NCBI GenBank assembly: GCA_016342355.1
Contig: JAEINP010000007.1
Location: forward strand, 1-64,000
Length of the DNA: 64,000 nucleotides
Direction of reading: 5' to 3'
From: Desulfatibacillum sp.
GTDB lineage: Bacteria; Desulfobacterota; Desulfobacteria; Desulfobacterales; Desulfatibacillaceae
Part shown: positions 17,498 through 26,753 of the stretch, in pieces
Layout: each line of letters begins with the position of its first letter
Numbering within the stretch: position 1 is the stretch's first letter
Translations under genes and position numbers: made by a program
Notes under the pieces: generated by a model
The model's database searches: none
What the model saw: only the letters and a program-made list of their open reading frames with translations
What the model was told of the DNA's origin: nothing

Positions 17498-19078
17498 ATG
17501 AAGGACTATACCAAAAACCAATTTCTCTTTATATTCGGCGCGATCGCCGCCATGGCTGGCTTTTATATTATAATTACAGCCACTTCTCGATATGGAATTG
17601 GTCTGACTATGGACGGGGCGTCTTATGTTGCATGCGCTCGAAGCCTTGTGGACGGCCAGGGGTTTTACGCATTTGACGGAAGGCCATATATCCATTGGCC
17701 GCCGTTATTCCCCTTGGTACTGGCAGGGCCGGCATTGTTCGGCCCTGATCCCGTGGATATCCTGCCCTGGCTTCATGCCCTGGTTTTCGGTCTAATTGTC
17801 TTTGGTTTTCATTATATTCTTCAAAAAAACCTGAAGTCTTTTCTGCTGGTGGTTTGGGGTACTCTGACCGCCCTGCTTACGCTTCCCATTATTAATTTGT
17901 CAATTTCCGCCTATGCCGAACCCCTGTTTATCTTGCTGAGTGGTGCATACATCTATTGTCTGCAGGCATTTTTGACCAACGAAAAAAAGGCCTGTTTCGT
18001 CCTGGCTTGCTTGTTTGCCTCTCTATCCTGTTTACAACGGTATGCAGGAGTAATACTGCCGGTGGCCGGGGCAGTACTCATAATAGCCGGATTTCGCCAC
18101 CTTACTCTTGAAAAGAGGTTTAAGCACGCCGTGATCCTATGCATGGCGGCTTACTTGCCTCTGGGCGTATGGTTGGTGCGCAATTTGGTGGTCAGCACCC
18201 GTATTGCGGGATTTGAAGCCGGGGGAGGAGGACACTGGTTGGAATTGGTAGGATCTCACACAAAAATTGTGATGTCCTGGATATTTCCCACGCAAGAACA
18301 CCTCATTTGGACTCCCATGGTTATAATTTTGCAAATTTGTATATTGGTTTTGCTTTGGTTTTCAGATAGAAAAAAAATTCGGCTGGTTTTTCGCGCTCAA
18401 AACCTGAGAACAATGCCCGGCGCCATGGGGCTCTGTTTTGCCTTTTATTGGGTTTTTATCCTGTTTACAGAATGGTTTTCCTATGATGTTGACAATAATC
18501 CTCACCGCTTTCTGGCAGTGATTCAGTTGCCGTTTTATTTTTTGGTGCTTGCCTGGATCGACAAGCTAATGGCTGCGGCCAAAACCATGCGGTGGTTCAG
18601 GGCATTACAGGTTGTCACGGCCTGCCTGGCTTTGTTTTGGATAGTGGCTTTATGGGATCGCACATCCGCTAAAATTGAGCAAACCATGGTAAAAGAGCCG
18701 GGCTTATCCTTGTTCAACTATGAAGGACCAGGAAAAGGACGTATACCCAGTGACCAAAAAGAGCGGTTGGCTTTATGTCGATGGCTTGAGTCGCTGCCGG
18801 AAGATTGTCCGGTTTACAGCAATGTCGCTCCCTTTTTGTATGGGCTGTATGGAGTAAAATCCATGTGGGCTCCGATGAAACGCGGAAATTCGGAGGTCTT
18901 TGCCAAGGGGGTTTTGGGGTGGCGGAAGCCTTGCGCGTTTCTTCGCTTCGACCTGCTTACTTCCCCTGACTACAAGGGAATTCTGACTTTGCAATATATA
19001 ATGGATTTTCCTGAGGGACAGGCATTTTTAATAATGCCCGAAGCCCCCGGTAGGGGGCGTCCCCTGGTCACCCGATAA
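17498..19078 (+). CDS. Polytopic GT39/ArnT-like glycosyltransferase
   Basis: A 526-residue membrane protein with about eleven hydrophobic segments. The first periplasmic loop carries an acidic motif after TM1 (TMDGASYVACARSLVDGQGF), as in GT-C enzymes that use polyprenyl-phosphate sugars. IHWPPLFPL is a typical GT39/83-like motif. The soluble C-terminal end is periplasmic. The ATG at 17498 is preceded by GGGGGAGGG and preferred over a longer upstream reading. The acceptor is unknown. Adjacent kdtA hints at lipopolysaccharide. Its 3' end overlaps kdtA by 11 bp, tail to tail. Confidence 0.75.
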   Translation: MKDYTKNQFLFIFGAIAAMAGFYIIITATSRYGIGLTMDGASYVACARSLVDGQGFYAFDGRPYIHWPPLFPLVLAGPALFGPDPVDILPWLHALVFGLIVFGFHYILQKNLKSFLLVVWGTLTALLTLPIINLSISAYAEPLFILLSGAYIYCLQAFLTNEKKACFVLACLFASLSCLQRYAGVILPVAGAVLIIAGFRHLTLEKRFKHAVILCMAAYLPLGVWLVRNLVVSTRIAGFEAGGGGHWLELVGSHTKIVMSWIFPTQEHLIWTPMVIILQICILVLLWFSDRKKIRLVFRAQNLRTMPGAMGLCFAFYWVFILFTEWFSYDVDNNPHRFLAVIQLPFYFLVLAWIDKLMAAAKTMRWFRALQVVTACLALFWIVALWDRTSAKIEQTMVKEPGLSLFNYEGPGKGRIPSDQKERLALCRWLESLPEDCPVYSNVAPFLYGLYGVKSMWAPMKRGNSEVFAKGVLGWRKPCAFLRFDLLTSPDYKGILTLQYIMDFPEGQAFLIMPEAPGRGRPLVTR

Positions 19079-20354
19079 ACCGTCGTATGACCCGGGCGTG
19101 CTTTTCTGCAGCGCCCCGGCGGGTTTGGACGCATGCCAGGGCCTTGTCGCCCATGGAGCGGGCCTTTTCCGGGTCTGCAAGGAGCTCCATCACCTGCCGG
19201 GCCAGGTCTTCGGGGTTTTTTACGGTTCTGCCGCCGCCTTCCGATTCCAAAAGATCCCGGGCCTCGGTGAAATCATCCATATGGGGGCCATACAGTACTG
19301 GCTTTCCCCAGGAAGCTGGTTCCAGAACATTCTGGCCCCCCAAATCCACCAAGCTTCCCCCGCAAAAGACCACGTCAGCAAGGCTGTACAAATTCAGCAG
19401 ATGGCCCATCAAATCCACAAGAAGAACCGGCGCGTTGGAAGGTGATGCCTGTTGCAGGATGGAGGACAATGGGTCATATTCCAATGATCGACTCTTCAAA
19501 AGGCAGACAATGCCCTTTGCCCGCTCAATATGCCTGGGCGCCAGAACCAGCCTGGCATGAGGATGTTGTTTTCTGACCCTGACAAACATATCCAGGACAG
19601 CTTCTTCCTCGCCCCGCCGGGTGCTTCCCGCCACGATGACTGGCCCGTCCTGATGCTGCAATAGAGCCCGAACCTGAGCCTCCATCTCAGAATGCGCTTG
19701 GCTTGCAAGGAAATCGTATTTAGCATTGCCATTGACTTCAACCCGTCCAGGGGGGGCGCCCATGAGTTTTATGCGTCGGGCATCATCAGGTCCGATCATG
19801 GAAAAAGCGGCTATAGTCTCCAGGGCCTTTGAAAACAGAGGTTTAAAGCGTAAATAGGAGCCAACGGACCTTGAGGAAATTCGGCCGTTGGCAAGAATGA
19901 TGGGGATTCCCATTTTTCCTGACTGGAAAATCCATTGGGGCCATAATTCTGTTTCCAGTAATACCAGAACATTGGGCCTAAACCAGCGCATGGCTTTTTG
20001 AACCGGGGCCTTGAAATCAAGGGGGGCGTAAACGCAGGGCGCTTTTTCACCGAACAGGTTGAATGCCCGTTCCCTGCCAAAAAATGTGCCTGTGGACACA
20101 ACCAGCCCAAATTCCGGCGAAATGTTTTCAAGGGCGTCGCTTATGGCTTTTGCCACGCCAACCTCTCCCACGGAGGAAGCGTGTATCCAGATTCTGGGGG
20201 CGCCCTTTGCAAGGGTACGCGTAGCGGCAGGGTAAATACCCAGGCGTTGGGAAAAATCCTTTGGGCGCCTGGACACAAGCCGGGAATAGGCCCAGTAAAG
20301 TGGAACCCCGTACAAAAAAAGACCTTCCATGGCAAGGGAATAGGCCAGATTCAC
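19068..20354 (-). CDS. waaA: Kdo transferase (WaaA/KdtA)
   Basis: A 428-residue GT30 enzyme that transfers Kdo from CMP-Kdo to lipid A precursors at the inner membrane. An N-terminal membrane anchor is followed by IWIHASSVGEVG, VLLETELWPQW, ANGRISSRS, AGSTRRGEEEAV, LAPRHIERA and LEPASWGKPVLYGP. The GTG start at 20354 lies 3 bp after the stop of the upstream lipoprotein, which implies translational coupling. It shows the organism makes Kdo-containing lipopolysaccharide. Confidence 0.93.
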   Translation of the reverse strand: MNLAYSLAMEGLFLYGVPLYWAYSRLVSRRPKDFSQRLGIYPAATRTLAKGAPRIWIHASSVGEVGVAKAISDALENISPEFGLVVSTGTFFGRERAFNLFGEKAPCVYAPLDFKAPVQKAMRWFRPNVLVLLETELWPQWIFQSGKMGIPIILANGRISSRSVGSYLRFKPLFSKALETIAAFSMIGPDDARRIKLMGAPPGRVEVNGNAKYDFLASQAHSEMEAQVRALLQHQDGPVIVAGSTRRGEEEAVLDMFVRVRKQHPHARLVLAPRHIERAKGIVCLLKSRSLEYDPLSSILQQASPSNAPVLLVDLMGHLLNLYSLADVVFCGGSLVDLGGQNVLEPASWGKPVLYGPHMDDFTEARDLLESEGGGRTVKNPEDLARQVMELLADPEKARSMGDKALACVQTRRGAAEKHARVIRRFIG

Positions 20355-20357
20355 GGG

Positions 20358-22361
20358 TTAGTAGGGCCTTTCATGGGATGTTCCGGCTTCCGGATTGGAA
20401 AAAACAGCCCTGGACTCGGGTTTAGGCACCTGGACAAAGCGTTGACGATTGATCTTGAGTAGATACAGGTCCTTATCAACCTCGCCGGACTGGTCAAAGG
20501 ATGTCCTGCCCGTGACTCCATGAAATTCTGCTTTAGCCAGGGCGTCACGCAGGGAATCCCGGCTGAACACTTGGGGCAGGTCCATCAACTGGATGGTCAG
20601 ATTGGCAGAGTCATAGCCCAATGCTTCCAGGAATCCCGGACTATTCCCGTAGGTATCTTCATAAAGGGAAATGAATTCCCTTACCTCGGGATCTGGGCTT
20701 TCCTTAAAGAAGATGTCAGGCATGATGGCCCCGTTGGCATAGGTCCCGCCTACCTCAATGAGCTTGGGAGAATGCCAAAGGTTGGTCCCCATAAGAAGTA
20801 CACCATTGACATCATGGAATTTTAACTGAGGCATGATGAGCCCGGCAACGCCTGGAGAATCGGGGATAAAAACCACCTCGAAATCAATAATGGGGTCCGG
20901 CTCATCCTCCTTGCCTTGGCTCTCGGCTTCAGGTTCCTCTTCTTCAAGGGGATTGGGTTCCACTTCAGATTCGGGCCGTTCATGGTACAGGCCCACCAGT
21001 TTTCTGATGGAATCGGCAAAATCTGTTTGCTTGGGGTCGTAGGATTCCACGCCATTGACCACTCCGCCCTGGCGGACCACTTCTTCCCAAAAAACAGACA
21101 TGTTGGCGCGTCCGTAATCATCGTTGGGATAAAGAATGGCAAAGCGATTCAGGCCAAGGGTTTCCCTGGCGTGGGTGACCAGGGTTCTTGCCTGCATTGG
21201 CAAAGTGAGGTAGTTTCGGAAAAGATACCCCTTGGGGTCGGCGATGGATTCCTTTTGTGTAAAGACAATGGCAGGGACGCCAAGTTCCCTGGCGGGCTGG
21301 GCAATGGCTTCGGCAGCCAGCATGGGTCCAATGACCATAGACACATTCTGTTGCGCCAATTCCCGAAACCCCTGGGCCGCCAGATCGGGATTTCCCTGAG
21401 TATCTCGGACAGCCAGCCTGTACCCCTTGCCGGGATGCTGGACATTATACAGGCTGAGAGCCATTTCAATCCCCGACAGGAGTTGATTGCCAAAGCGCTC
21501 ATACGGGCCGGAGAGAGGAAGAAGGCATCCTATGGAACTTTCATGAAAGCCTTCCATTTGCTTTAAGTCCTCCAGGAGGAATCGGGCTTCTCCGGCGCGT
21601 TGATGGTCCGGGCACTGGGCAAGAAGAGATTCCAGGGTTTCCTGCGCCCGGGTCCATTGTTCGTTGCTTATCTGGTCCCGGGCATTTTTTAAAGCCATAA
21701 GCCCAACTGTGGAGCAATCCCTGCCAGCGCCCAGAATGGCCTGGGCCTGGACCGGGGTGAGGAGGTCCAGAACCTTTTCCATTTTCATGAAAAGGAGATC
21801 CTTTTCTCCTGCGCGGGCCAGGGAGTGGGCTTTTAGATAGGAATCCAGGGCATTTTGAGCATCTCCCCAAGTCATGTACACATCTCCCAGGAGGGAGAAA
21901 GCGCGGACCCGCTCCAAGGAATTGGAGGAACTGGCTGCTATGCGCCTGAGCCGGGGAATAAGGATTTCGAAACGTTCTTCCCTGTAGTAAGTATCCAGGA
22001 TGCCCCAGGATGCGTCATTGACCATGGCCGACGTGGAATATTTGGCAAGGATTTTCCTGTACGCGTCCCGGGCTTTCTCATAGTTTTGGTTCTCTAATGC
22101 AATCTGGGCAATCTGCATCCAGGCGGCCGGAGCCAGAGCGCTACGGGGGTATTTGTTCAGGTACACCTGATAAAGTTGTTCCGCTTGGGCGAATTGTTTT
22201 GTCTTAAATAAGGCTTCCGCCTGGGAAAAAAGTTTTTCGTCAACCCTTTCGGCAGAGCGAGGCAATGGGACAGGGCCGGACGGAATTTTTTTCCCTCCGC
22301 ATGATGCTCCGGCCAGTATGATAGCCAGGACCAGACAGCACAGACAGGCGGCCCTCTTCAT
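20358..22361 (-). CDS. LpoA-like lipoprotein: TPR plus periplasmic-binding domain
   Basis: About 667 residues. A lipoprotein-type signal (LAIILAGASC) is followed by TPR repeats through about residue 250 (FKTKQFAQAEQLYQVYL, NYEKARDAYRKIL). A type-I periplasmic-binding fold follows (GCLLPLSGPYERFGNQLLSGIEMAL, VIGPMLAAEA, LYPNDDYGRA). This architecture matches LpoA/YraM penicillin-binding-protein activators. It carries an acidic insert (VEPNPLEEEEPEAE) near residue 480. The start at 22361 is chosen because the signal peptide then has normal length; ATG codons at 22370 and 22397 are alternatives. Its role in peptidoglycan synthesis is inferred. Confidence 0.8.
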   Translation of the reverse strand: MKRAACLCCLVLAIILAGASCGGKKIPSGPVPLPRSAERVDEKLFSQAEALFKTKQFAQAEQLYQVYLNKYPRSALAPAAWMQIAQIALENQNYEKARDAYRKILAKYSTSAMVNDASWGILDTYYREERFEILIPRLRRIAASSSNSLERVRAFSLLGDVYMTWGDAQNALDSYLKAHSLARAGEKDLLFMKMEKVLDLLTPVQAQAILGAGRDCSTVGLMALKNARDQISNEQWTRAQETLESLLAQCPDHQRAGEARFLLEDLKQMEGFHESSIGCLLPLSGPYERFGNQLLSGIEMALSLYNVQHPGKGYRLAVRDTQGNPDLAAQGFRELAQQNVSMVIGPMLAAEAIAQPARELGVPAIVFTQKESIADPKGYLFRNYLTLPMQARTLVTHARETLGLNRFAILYPNDDYGRANMSVFWEEVVRQGGVVNGVESYDPKQTDFADSIRKLVGLYHERPESEVEPNPLEEEEPEAESQGKEDEPDPIIDFEVVFIPDSPGVAGLIMPQLKFHDVNGVLLMGTNLWHSPKLIEVGGTYANGAIMPDIFFKESPDPEVREFISLYEDTYGNSPGFLEALGYDSANLTIQLMDLPQVFSRDSLRDALAKAEFHGVTGRTSFDQSGEVDKDLYLLKINRQRFVQVPKPESRAVFSNPEAGTSHERPY

Positions 22362-22478
22362 ATTTTCCATATAGGCTTGCATAGCGCTATAAATCATCCG
22401 CAAATAAAAGTTAATGCCCGCAAGGGGCGGTTAGGGGAAGCAGAGGGCAACCCCAAGTGTCAGAGTCCGAATAATCCC

Positions 22479-23120
22479 CTATCGGCCGAGGATATCCTCC
22501 ATTTCCAAAAGCGAGTGGATATGAACATCCGCTTTAAGGGCAGGGTTGGCTACAGCCACAAACCGAACACCGGCAGTAAGCGCAGCCTGTTCATCCACCA
22601 CCGAGTCCCCGAGATAAGCCAACTGGTCCCCTGGCAAGGAAAATTCCTCCATGATTTTGTACAATTGCTCCGGGTCGGGCTTGGGGATCTTAACGTCCCG
22701 GGAGGTCACCACAAGGTCAAAAAGGCCGGTGAGCCCATGCTCTGCGATGACTGCATTCATGGTATCGGTCCTGTTTGTGGATATTGCCAGACGAAAATTC
22801 GGCTTGAGCCACGTCAGGAGATGCATGAGATAGGGTTCCATGCGCATCAGTCGCACAAAGGGGAAGTAGGTCATTCTCTTGGCAACGTCCAGTGCTTCCT
22901 CAAGTCTGGGGCCCTGGCCCAAAAGGTGTTCCAGGGTTTCCAGCGCCGTGTGCATGTGTGCGTATGCGAACTCCTGGGTATTCATTGGAGGTCTTCCAAA
23001 ATGGTCCAGAATCGCGTTATAATATCGGCGATTTGCCTCTGCGGAATCGAACATGACTCCATCGCAGTCAAATATGACTGCCTTTATGTTCTCCCCTAAG
23101 GGGTTGTTATTCTTCTCCAA
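22479..23120 (-). CDS. HAD-family phosphatase (Gph/PGP-like)
   Basis: A 213-residue HAD hydrolase. Motif I is IFDCDGVMFD, motif II is AISTNRT, and motifs III/IV are KPDPEQLYK and YLGDSVVDEQAA. A helical C1 cap lies between I and II. Typical substrates are phosphoglycolate or other small phosphomonoesters. The start is uncertain: TTG at 23120 lies inside the upstream selenoprotein gene (14-bp overlap). A strong AGGGGAG lies after it near 23096 but is followed only by ATA. Co-transcription with the DUF1573 genes is likely. Confidence 0.85.
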   Translation of the reverse strand: MEKNNNPLGENIKAVIFDCDGVMFDSAEANRRYYNAILDHFGRPPMNTQEFAYAHMHTALETLEHLLGQGPRLEEALDVAKRMTYFPFVRLMRMEPYLMHLLTWLKPNFRLAISTNRTDTMNAVIAEHGLTGLFDLVVTSRDVKIPKPDPEQLYKIMEEFSLPGDQLAYLGDSVVDEQAALTAGVRFVAVANPALKADVHIHSLLEMEDILGR

Positions 23121-23892
23121 GTTGGTTATCGTCCTTGGGCGGCAGCCGTTTGATGCGGGTTGGCTTTTGTTCCGTGAAATTGGCGTACACCCTCACCTCC
23201 AGCCTGGGCTTAATTTTGCTATCTGTGTTCAGATATACGGTTCCGGCATAGCGGCCCGTGGGTTCGGGATCTGTCACAGTAAGAATCCATCCATGTTCCT
23301 TGCCATTTTTGAATTCTTCCAACGTATGGGAGAATTTGGCGCTGGCAGTTGCCGACGTTCTGATGATTTTAAACGGATAAGCCTCAGAGGGAGTGATTCT
23401 CACCGAGCCTGTAGCCTCTCCCTCTTTGCCATCCTTTGATAAATAAATGGTGGTGGGCGCAATGGAGGCAAAACTCGCCACTGGCCCTGAAATACTCAAC
23501 TCGATCTCCGGATTGTTCGGATCATTGGTGACGACTCGGACACTCTTGTGCAATGTCCTTCCGCCATACCCCTTGGTATTGACTCTGATTTCCACGTTTC
23601 CTTCCCCGCCCGGAGAAGTGCGCCTCGTATACGAGGTAGCCGTGCATCCTCAAGAGGTTTTGATCTGTTTGATTTCCAGATCGTGGGCCCCTGTATTTTT
23701 AAAAGTGTATTGGTGTGTTACAAGGTCACCATCCATGACGCTTTCAAATGCAAAATTGGTGGCGTCAAACACTATGGTGGGCAAGCCCTCCCGGGGATTT
23801 GATATATCCCCTGCCATGGCCGGAGCCATGCATACCGACAAAAGCAACGCTCCACTAAAAAGCACCCGGGTCAAAACACTTTTTACTTCCAT
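23107..23892 (-). CDS. DUF1573 exported selenoprotein, copy 1
   Basis: A 261-residue product if TGA at 23650-23652 is read as selenocysteine (U81). A Sec signal peptide ends AMAG (about residues 1-28). The DUF1573 Ig-like domain follows: HQYTFKNTGAHDLEIKQIK, then TS-U-GCT, where the family has a conserved SCGCT motif. The frame stays open for 180 codons after the TGA and keeps DUF1573 sequence (GGEGNVEIRVNTKGYGGRTLHK, VVTNDPNNPEI). A C-terminal domain contains FSHTLEEFKNGKEHGW. The ATG at 23892 has GGAGG ahead of it. The paralogue upstream has TGA at the same codon. A hairpin lies at 23623-23636, 13 nt past the TGA. Function unknown; periplasmic redox is plausible. Confidence 0.85.
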
Positions 23893-23952
23893 CCTTTTGG
23901 CCTCCAAAAATCAGCTCCGCAATAAACAAATACCCATTGCACAACACGGGCC

Positions 23953-23981
23953 ACTGTAGGAGCAACGGTCCTGCTTGTCAA
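23953..23981 (-). promoter_or_regulatory. Promoter of DUF1573 selenoprotein copy 1
   Basis: On the minus strand TTGACA, a 17-bp spacer, then TACAGT. The spacer resembles that of the copy 2 promoter (shared AAG..GGAC..TTGCTC). Hence each paralogue has its own promoter and the duplication included upstream DNA. Confidence 0.7.
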
Positions 23982-24095
23982 CCCGGCGCCACTGGCAGGC
24001 GGATTGCCCACTGAAGGCGCAAGAGACATAAGTGGGGCCGGAGCAGCTTTTTATTATTGGAGGCGCAAAATTCCACGCAAGCATTCTTCCAAATG

Positions 24096-24878
24096 TCACT
24101 TCTCGCCTTTTGGCGGCATCTGGCTGACTTGGGTGGTTGGCCTCTTTTTTGTAAAATTGCCGTACACCTTCACTTCCAGGCTGGACTTTTCCTTGCTGTC
24201 TGTGTGGAGGTACACGACTCCGGAATAGCGGCCTTTGGGGTCCTGATCTTTGACGGTAAGGCGCCACCCGGTTTTATCCCCTTCCTGGAATTCTTCCAGG
24301 GTATGGGTGAATGCAGCATTGGCTGTAGCTGAAGTCCTTATGATCTTAAATGGATAAGCCTCAACCGGCATTATGGTGGCGGTACCTGAAATTTCCTTTC
24401 CCTCATCACCCCGCAACTGGATAACAGCCGGTTTGATGACAGCAAAATATTTCACCGGCCCGGATATTTCCAATTTCACTTCCGGGTTATTGGGATCATT
24501 GGTGATGACCGTGGCGGTTTTGTGCAAAGTTCTGCCGCCGTATCCGTTGGTGTTAACCCTGATTTCCACTTTTCCTTCCCCACCCGGGGAAGTGCTACTC
24601 GTATAAGAAGTAGCAGTGCATCCTCAAGCGGTTTTGACCTGTTTTATCTCCAGATCCTTGGTTCCGGTATTCTTGAAGGTGTATTGGTGGGTGACCAAGT
24701 CGCTTTCCAAAACCGAACCAAACTCGAATTTTGTGGCATCAAAGACTATGGTCGGCCCCTCCTCCAGGGGGTCCTGGATGGCATCATTCGTTTCCTGGGC
24801 CATTACCGGGGCCATACAAACAAAAAACATAACAACCGCGCAAATAAAGAGCTTCGTGGCAATACTGGTGATTTTCAT
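24096..24878 (-). CDS. DUF1573 exported selenoprotein, copy 2
   Basis: A 260-residue product with selenocysteine at the TGA of 24624-24626 (U85). The signal peptide ends PVMAQ (about residue 28). The DUF1573 domain includes HQYTFKNTGTKDLEIKQVK then TA-U-GCT, replacing the first Cys of the family SCGCT motif. The frame continues for 175 codons with GGEGKVEIRVNTNGYGGRTL and a C-terminal FTHTLEEFQEGDKTGW. It is clearly diverged from copy 1, yet both keep the UGA and an intact downstream frame. GGGAG precedes the ATG at 24878. A GCTACT/AGTAGC hairpin (24594-24614) lies 9 nt after the UGA. The C-terminus ends PPKGEK. Cellular role unknown. Confidence 0.85.
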
Positions 24879-24936
24879 ACAAAGGGTCTCCCGAAAAAAA
24901 AATCGTATCAAAATTTATCCCAAATGCATTGCATTC

Positions 24937-24965
24937 AGTTTAAGAGCAATAGTCCAACTTGTCAA
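24937..24965 (-). promoter_or_regulatory. Promoter of DUF1573 selenoprotein copy 2
   Basis: On the minus strand TTGACA, a 17-bp spacer, then TAAACT, about 60 bp upstream of the ATG. Similar in element and spacer sequence to the promoter at 23953-23981. Confidence 0.7.
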
Positions 24966-25066
24966 CCTGCCAGAGGGCTGGTTAAATTAGAAAACAACCT
25001 TTGCCAGGACACAAAAAAATGGTACAAAGGGCTATGTCAAACAACATAGGACAGGGGCCCTTGGTC

Positions 25067-25588
25067 ATGATTAAATTTCCCACCAATACAAAAACTTGTA
25101 TTTTTACATGGATGGCAATGACGCTTTTGATCTTGCCTGGGTGCTCGTCTTCTCCCACGCGATACATGCCGCCGGCCGGTCCCGGCCCTCAGACAGTCTA
25201 CATTATGGAACGGGATTATAAAACCACCTGGAATGCCCTGATCCGGGCGCTGGATCAAATGCCTGACGCTGATTTGTGGTACAAGTCAATCGAAGAAGGT
25301 AAAATTACCCTAAGGGATACGGAGGTCCCGGTTTACGGGAACTGTCTTTGCGGGACAGTGGGCGACAACGACCTGCGGGGATTGGCTGTGAGGGCAACAT
25401 CCATTGATGTTGGCAAGGAAGCGCCCCAACTCACTCGCATCAGAATCCACTGTACCTATACTCTACCCTTTTCCTGGCCTAATGTTTATGGCCGTTCCTC
25501 CATGCAGCAGGACATAGAGTGCATTTCCACCGGGCGTTTTGAACAGGGTTTGTTCGAAAGGGCTTCCAGATTCCTTTTTCCTCAATAA
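25067..25588 (+). CDS. Putative lipoprotein of unknown function
   Basis: A 173-residue protein from the ATG at 25067, which gives a 26-residue lipoprotein signal ending LLILPGC. Earlier ATGs (25019, 25034) would give an over-long leader. The mature part has a Pro/Gly-rich linker and a compact domain (YKTTWNALIRALDQMPDADL, IRIHCTYTLPFSWP) that is not recognised with certainty. Similar small domains occur in outer-membrane lipoproteins. Divergent from the selenoprotein genes and convergent with the TPR/SLH lipoprotein. Confidence 0.65.
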   Translation: MIKFPTNTKTCIFTWMAMTLLILPGCSSSPTRYMPPAGPGPQTVYIMERDYKTTWNALIRALDQMPDADLWYKSIEEGKITLRDTEVPVYGNCLCGTVGDNDLRGLAVRATSIDVGKEAPQLTRIRIHCTYTLPFSWPNVYGRSSMQQDIECISTGRFEQGLFERASRFLFPQ

Positions 25589-25597
25589 ACCGGTGAA

Positions 25598-26710
25598 TTA
25601 TCCTTTCAGCTGCCTTTCTGCGACTCGAATTCCCCAAAGAGCATTCACGCCAGTAATGGGGCCTGCCGGGACAATACTTTTTGTCTTCCGGTCAATGGGT
25701 TCCAGAATCCCCAACTCAATGGCCAAGGCAAGCGCCTCCAAACAGACCGCGTTGTCGGAAACGTCGGGAAAAGGAGAATGTCCACCCGTTGCCTGAGTGC
25801 CCAGGAATTTTTCTCCAAATGATTTCCTGAGAATATCTTTCATAATGGTTGCGAATTGGCAACGCGTGACCACATCGTCAGGCCGAAACGCATGATCTTG
25901 ATTAGGTTTAAGGCCGTCAACCCCCAGAGCAATGACTGCTTCCATGTCATTCTGGAATTTATGCCCACTGACATCAATAGCAGAAGCTGCCGTGAATTGT
26001 GGTGGGACGAGCCTATCTGCGCCCATCTCCCGCATTAGGAGGACGGACAGCTCCGCCCTGGTGACGGAGGGGAGCAGGGCGATTTTTCTTCCCGGAAGGG
26101 TTACCGGGCCAGCCTGCTCGATTTTCTTCAGTAGTGCCAAGTCCTGCTTGGCCTTGGCGTTAAAAACCCTATCCTGTGAATGGTCTCGAACTTGGCTGAA
26201 AAGCTGTCTGGCCGAGGAAAAATCACAGGCGTTTTTATAGGCCAAGCCCATATAATATGTAAGGGCCGTGCTCTTGGGAACAATTTGACTGGCCAGCTCA
26301 AATTCTTTTTCCGCCAATGGCAGCCAGTTTGCGTCCAATGTTTCCTGGCATGCTGCGTAGACCCGGATAAAACCTAAATTGACCTCCGCTTCCTCATTTT
26401 TGTCCCTGGCATATCCCCTGGCCTTTTGGAGCATTGCCAACCCGCCGGGACAATCATGGTCCAGGCTTGCCAGCACGCCCAGCCCCAAATAAGCCAGGGC
26501 GTACTCGGGGTCCAGTTCCCTGGCCCTTTGGAATTCCCGCAAGGCATCGTTCAATTTTCCCGCCTGCAAAAAAGTATTGCCGGTGATTGCGTGATGCTTT
26601 GGTGTGTCCAATGCAGTCTGGGGGTATTGGTTTTGCAACCCGCATCCTGACAGGTTGAAGACCAGGATGGCAAGAACCGTTAGAATTTTCCATGGTTCAT
26701 TCCTGTTCAT
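25598..26710 (-). CDS. TPR lipoprotein with SLH-like C-terminal repeats
   Basis: A 370-residue lipoprotein (signal ending NLSGC). TPR repeats cover about residues 40-200 (AGKLNDALREFQRARELDPEYA). Two S-layer-homology-like segments lie at the C-terminus (DVSGHKFQNDMEAVIALGVDGL with TRCQFATIMKDIL; FPDVSDNAVCLEALALAIELGIL). SLH domains bind cell-wall polymers, so this may link outer membrane and peptidoglycan. GGAGGA precedes the ATG. It follows the LPP20-like gene by 43 bp; a GGCCTGC/GCAGGCC hairpin (26728-26750) lies in that gap. Confidence 0.75.
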   Translation of the reverse strand: MNRNEPWKILTVLAILVFNLSGCGLQNQYPQTALDTPKHHAITGNTFLQAGKLNDALREFQRARELDPEYALAYLGLGVLASLDHDCPGGLAMLQKARGYARDKNEEAEVNLGFIRVYAACQETLDANWLPLAEKEFELASQIVPKSTALTYYMGLAYKNACDFSSARQLFSQVRDHSQDRVFNAKAKQDLALLKKIEQAGPVTLPGRKIALLPSVTRAELSVLLMREMGADRLVPPQFTAASAIDVSGHKFQNDMEAVIALGVDGLKPNQDHAFRPDDVVTRCQFATIMKDILRKSFGEKFLGTQATGGHSPFPDVSDNAVCLEALALAIELGILEPIDRKTKSIVPAGPITGVNALWGIRVAERQLKG

Positions 26711-26753
26711 AGTTCCTCCTGCATGACGGCCTGCGTCTCACAAGCAGGCCTTA

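Noticed and set aside
23650-24626. DUF1573 genes as pseudogenes broken by stop codons
   Set aside because: Both copies have the single TGA at the same conserved Cys position, with intact reading frames and domain sequence on both sides and functional-looking promoters and ribosome sites. Selenocysteine explains this better than two identical losses.
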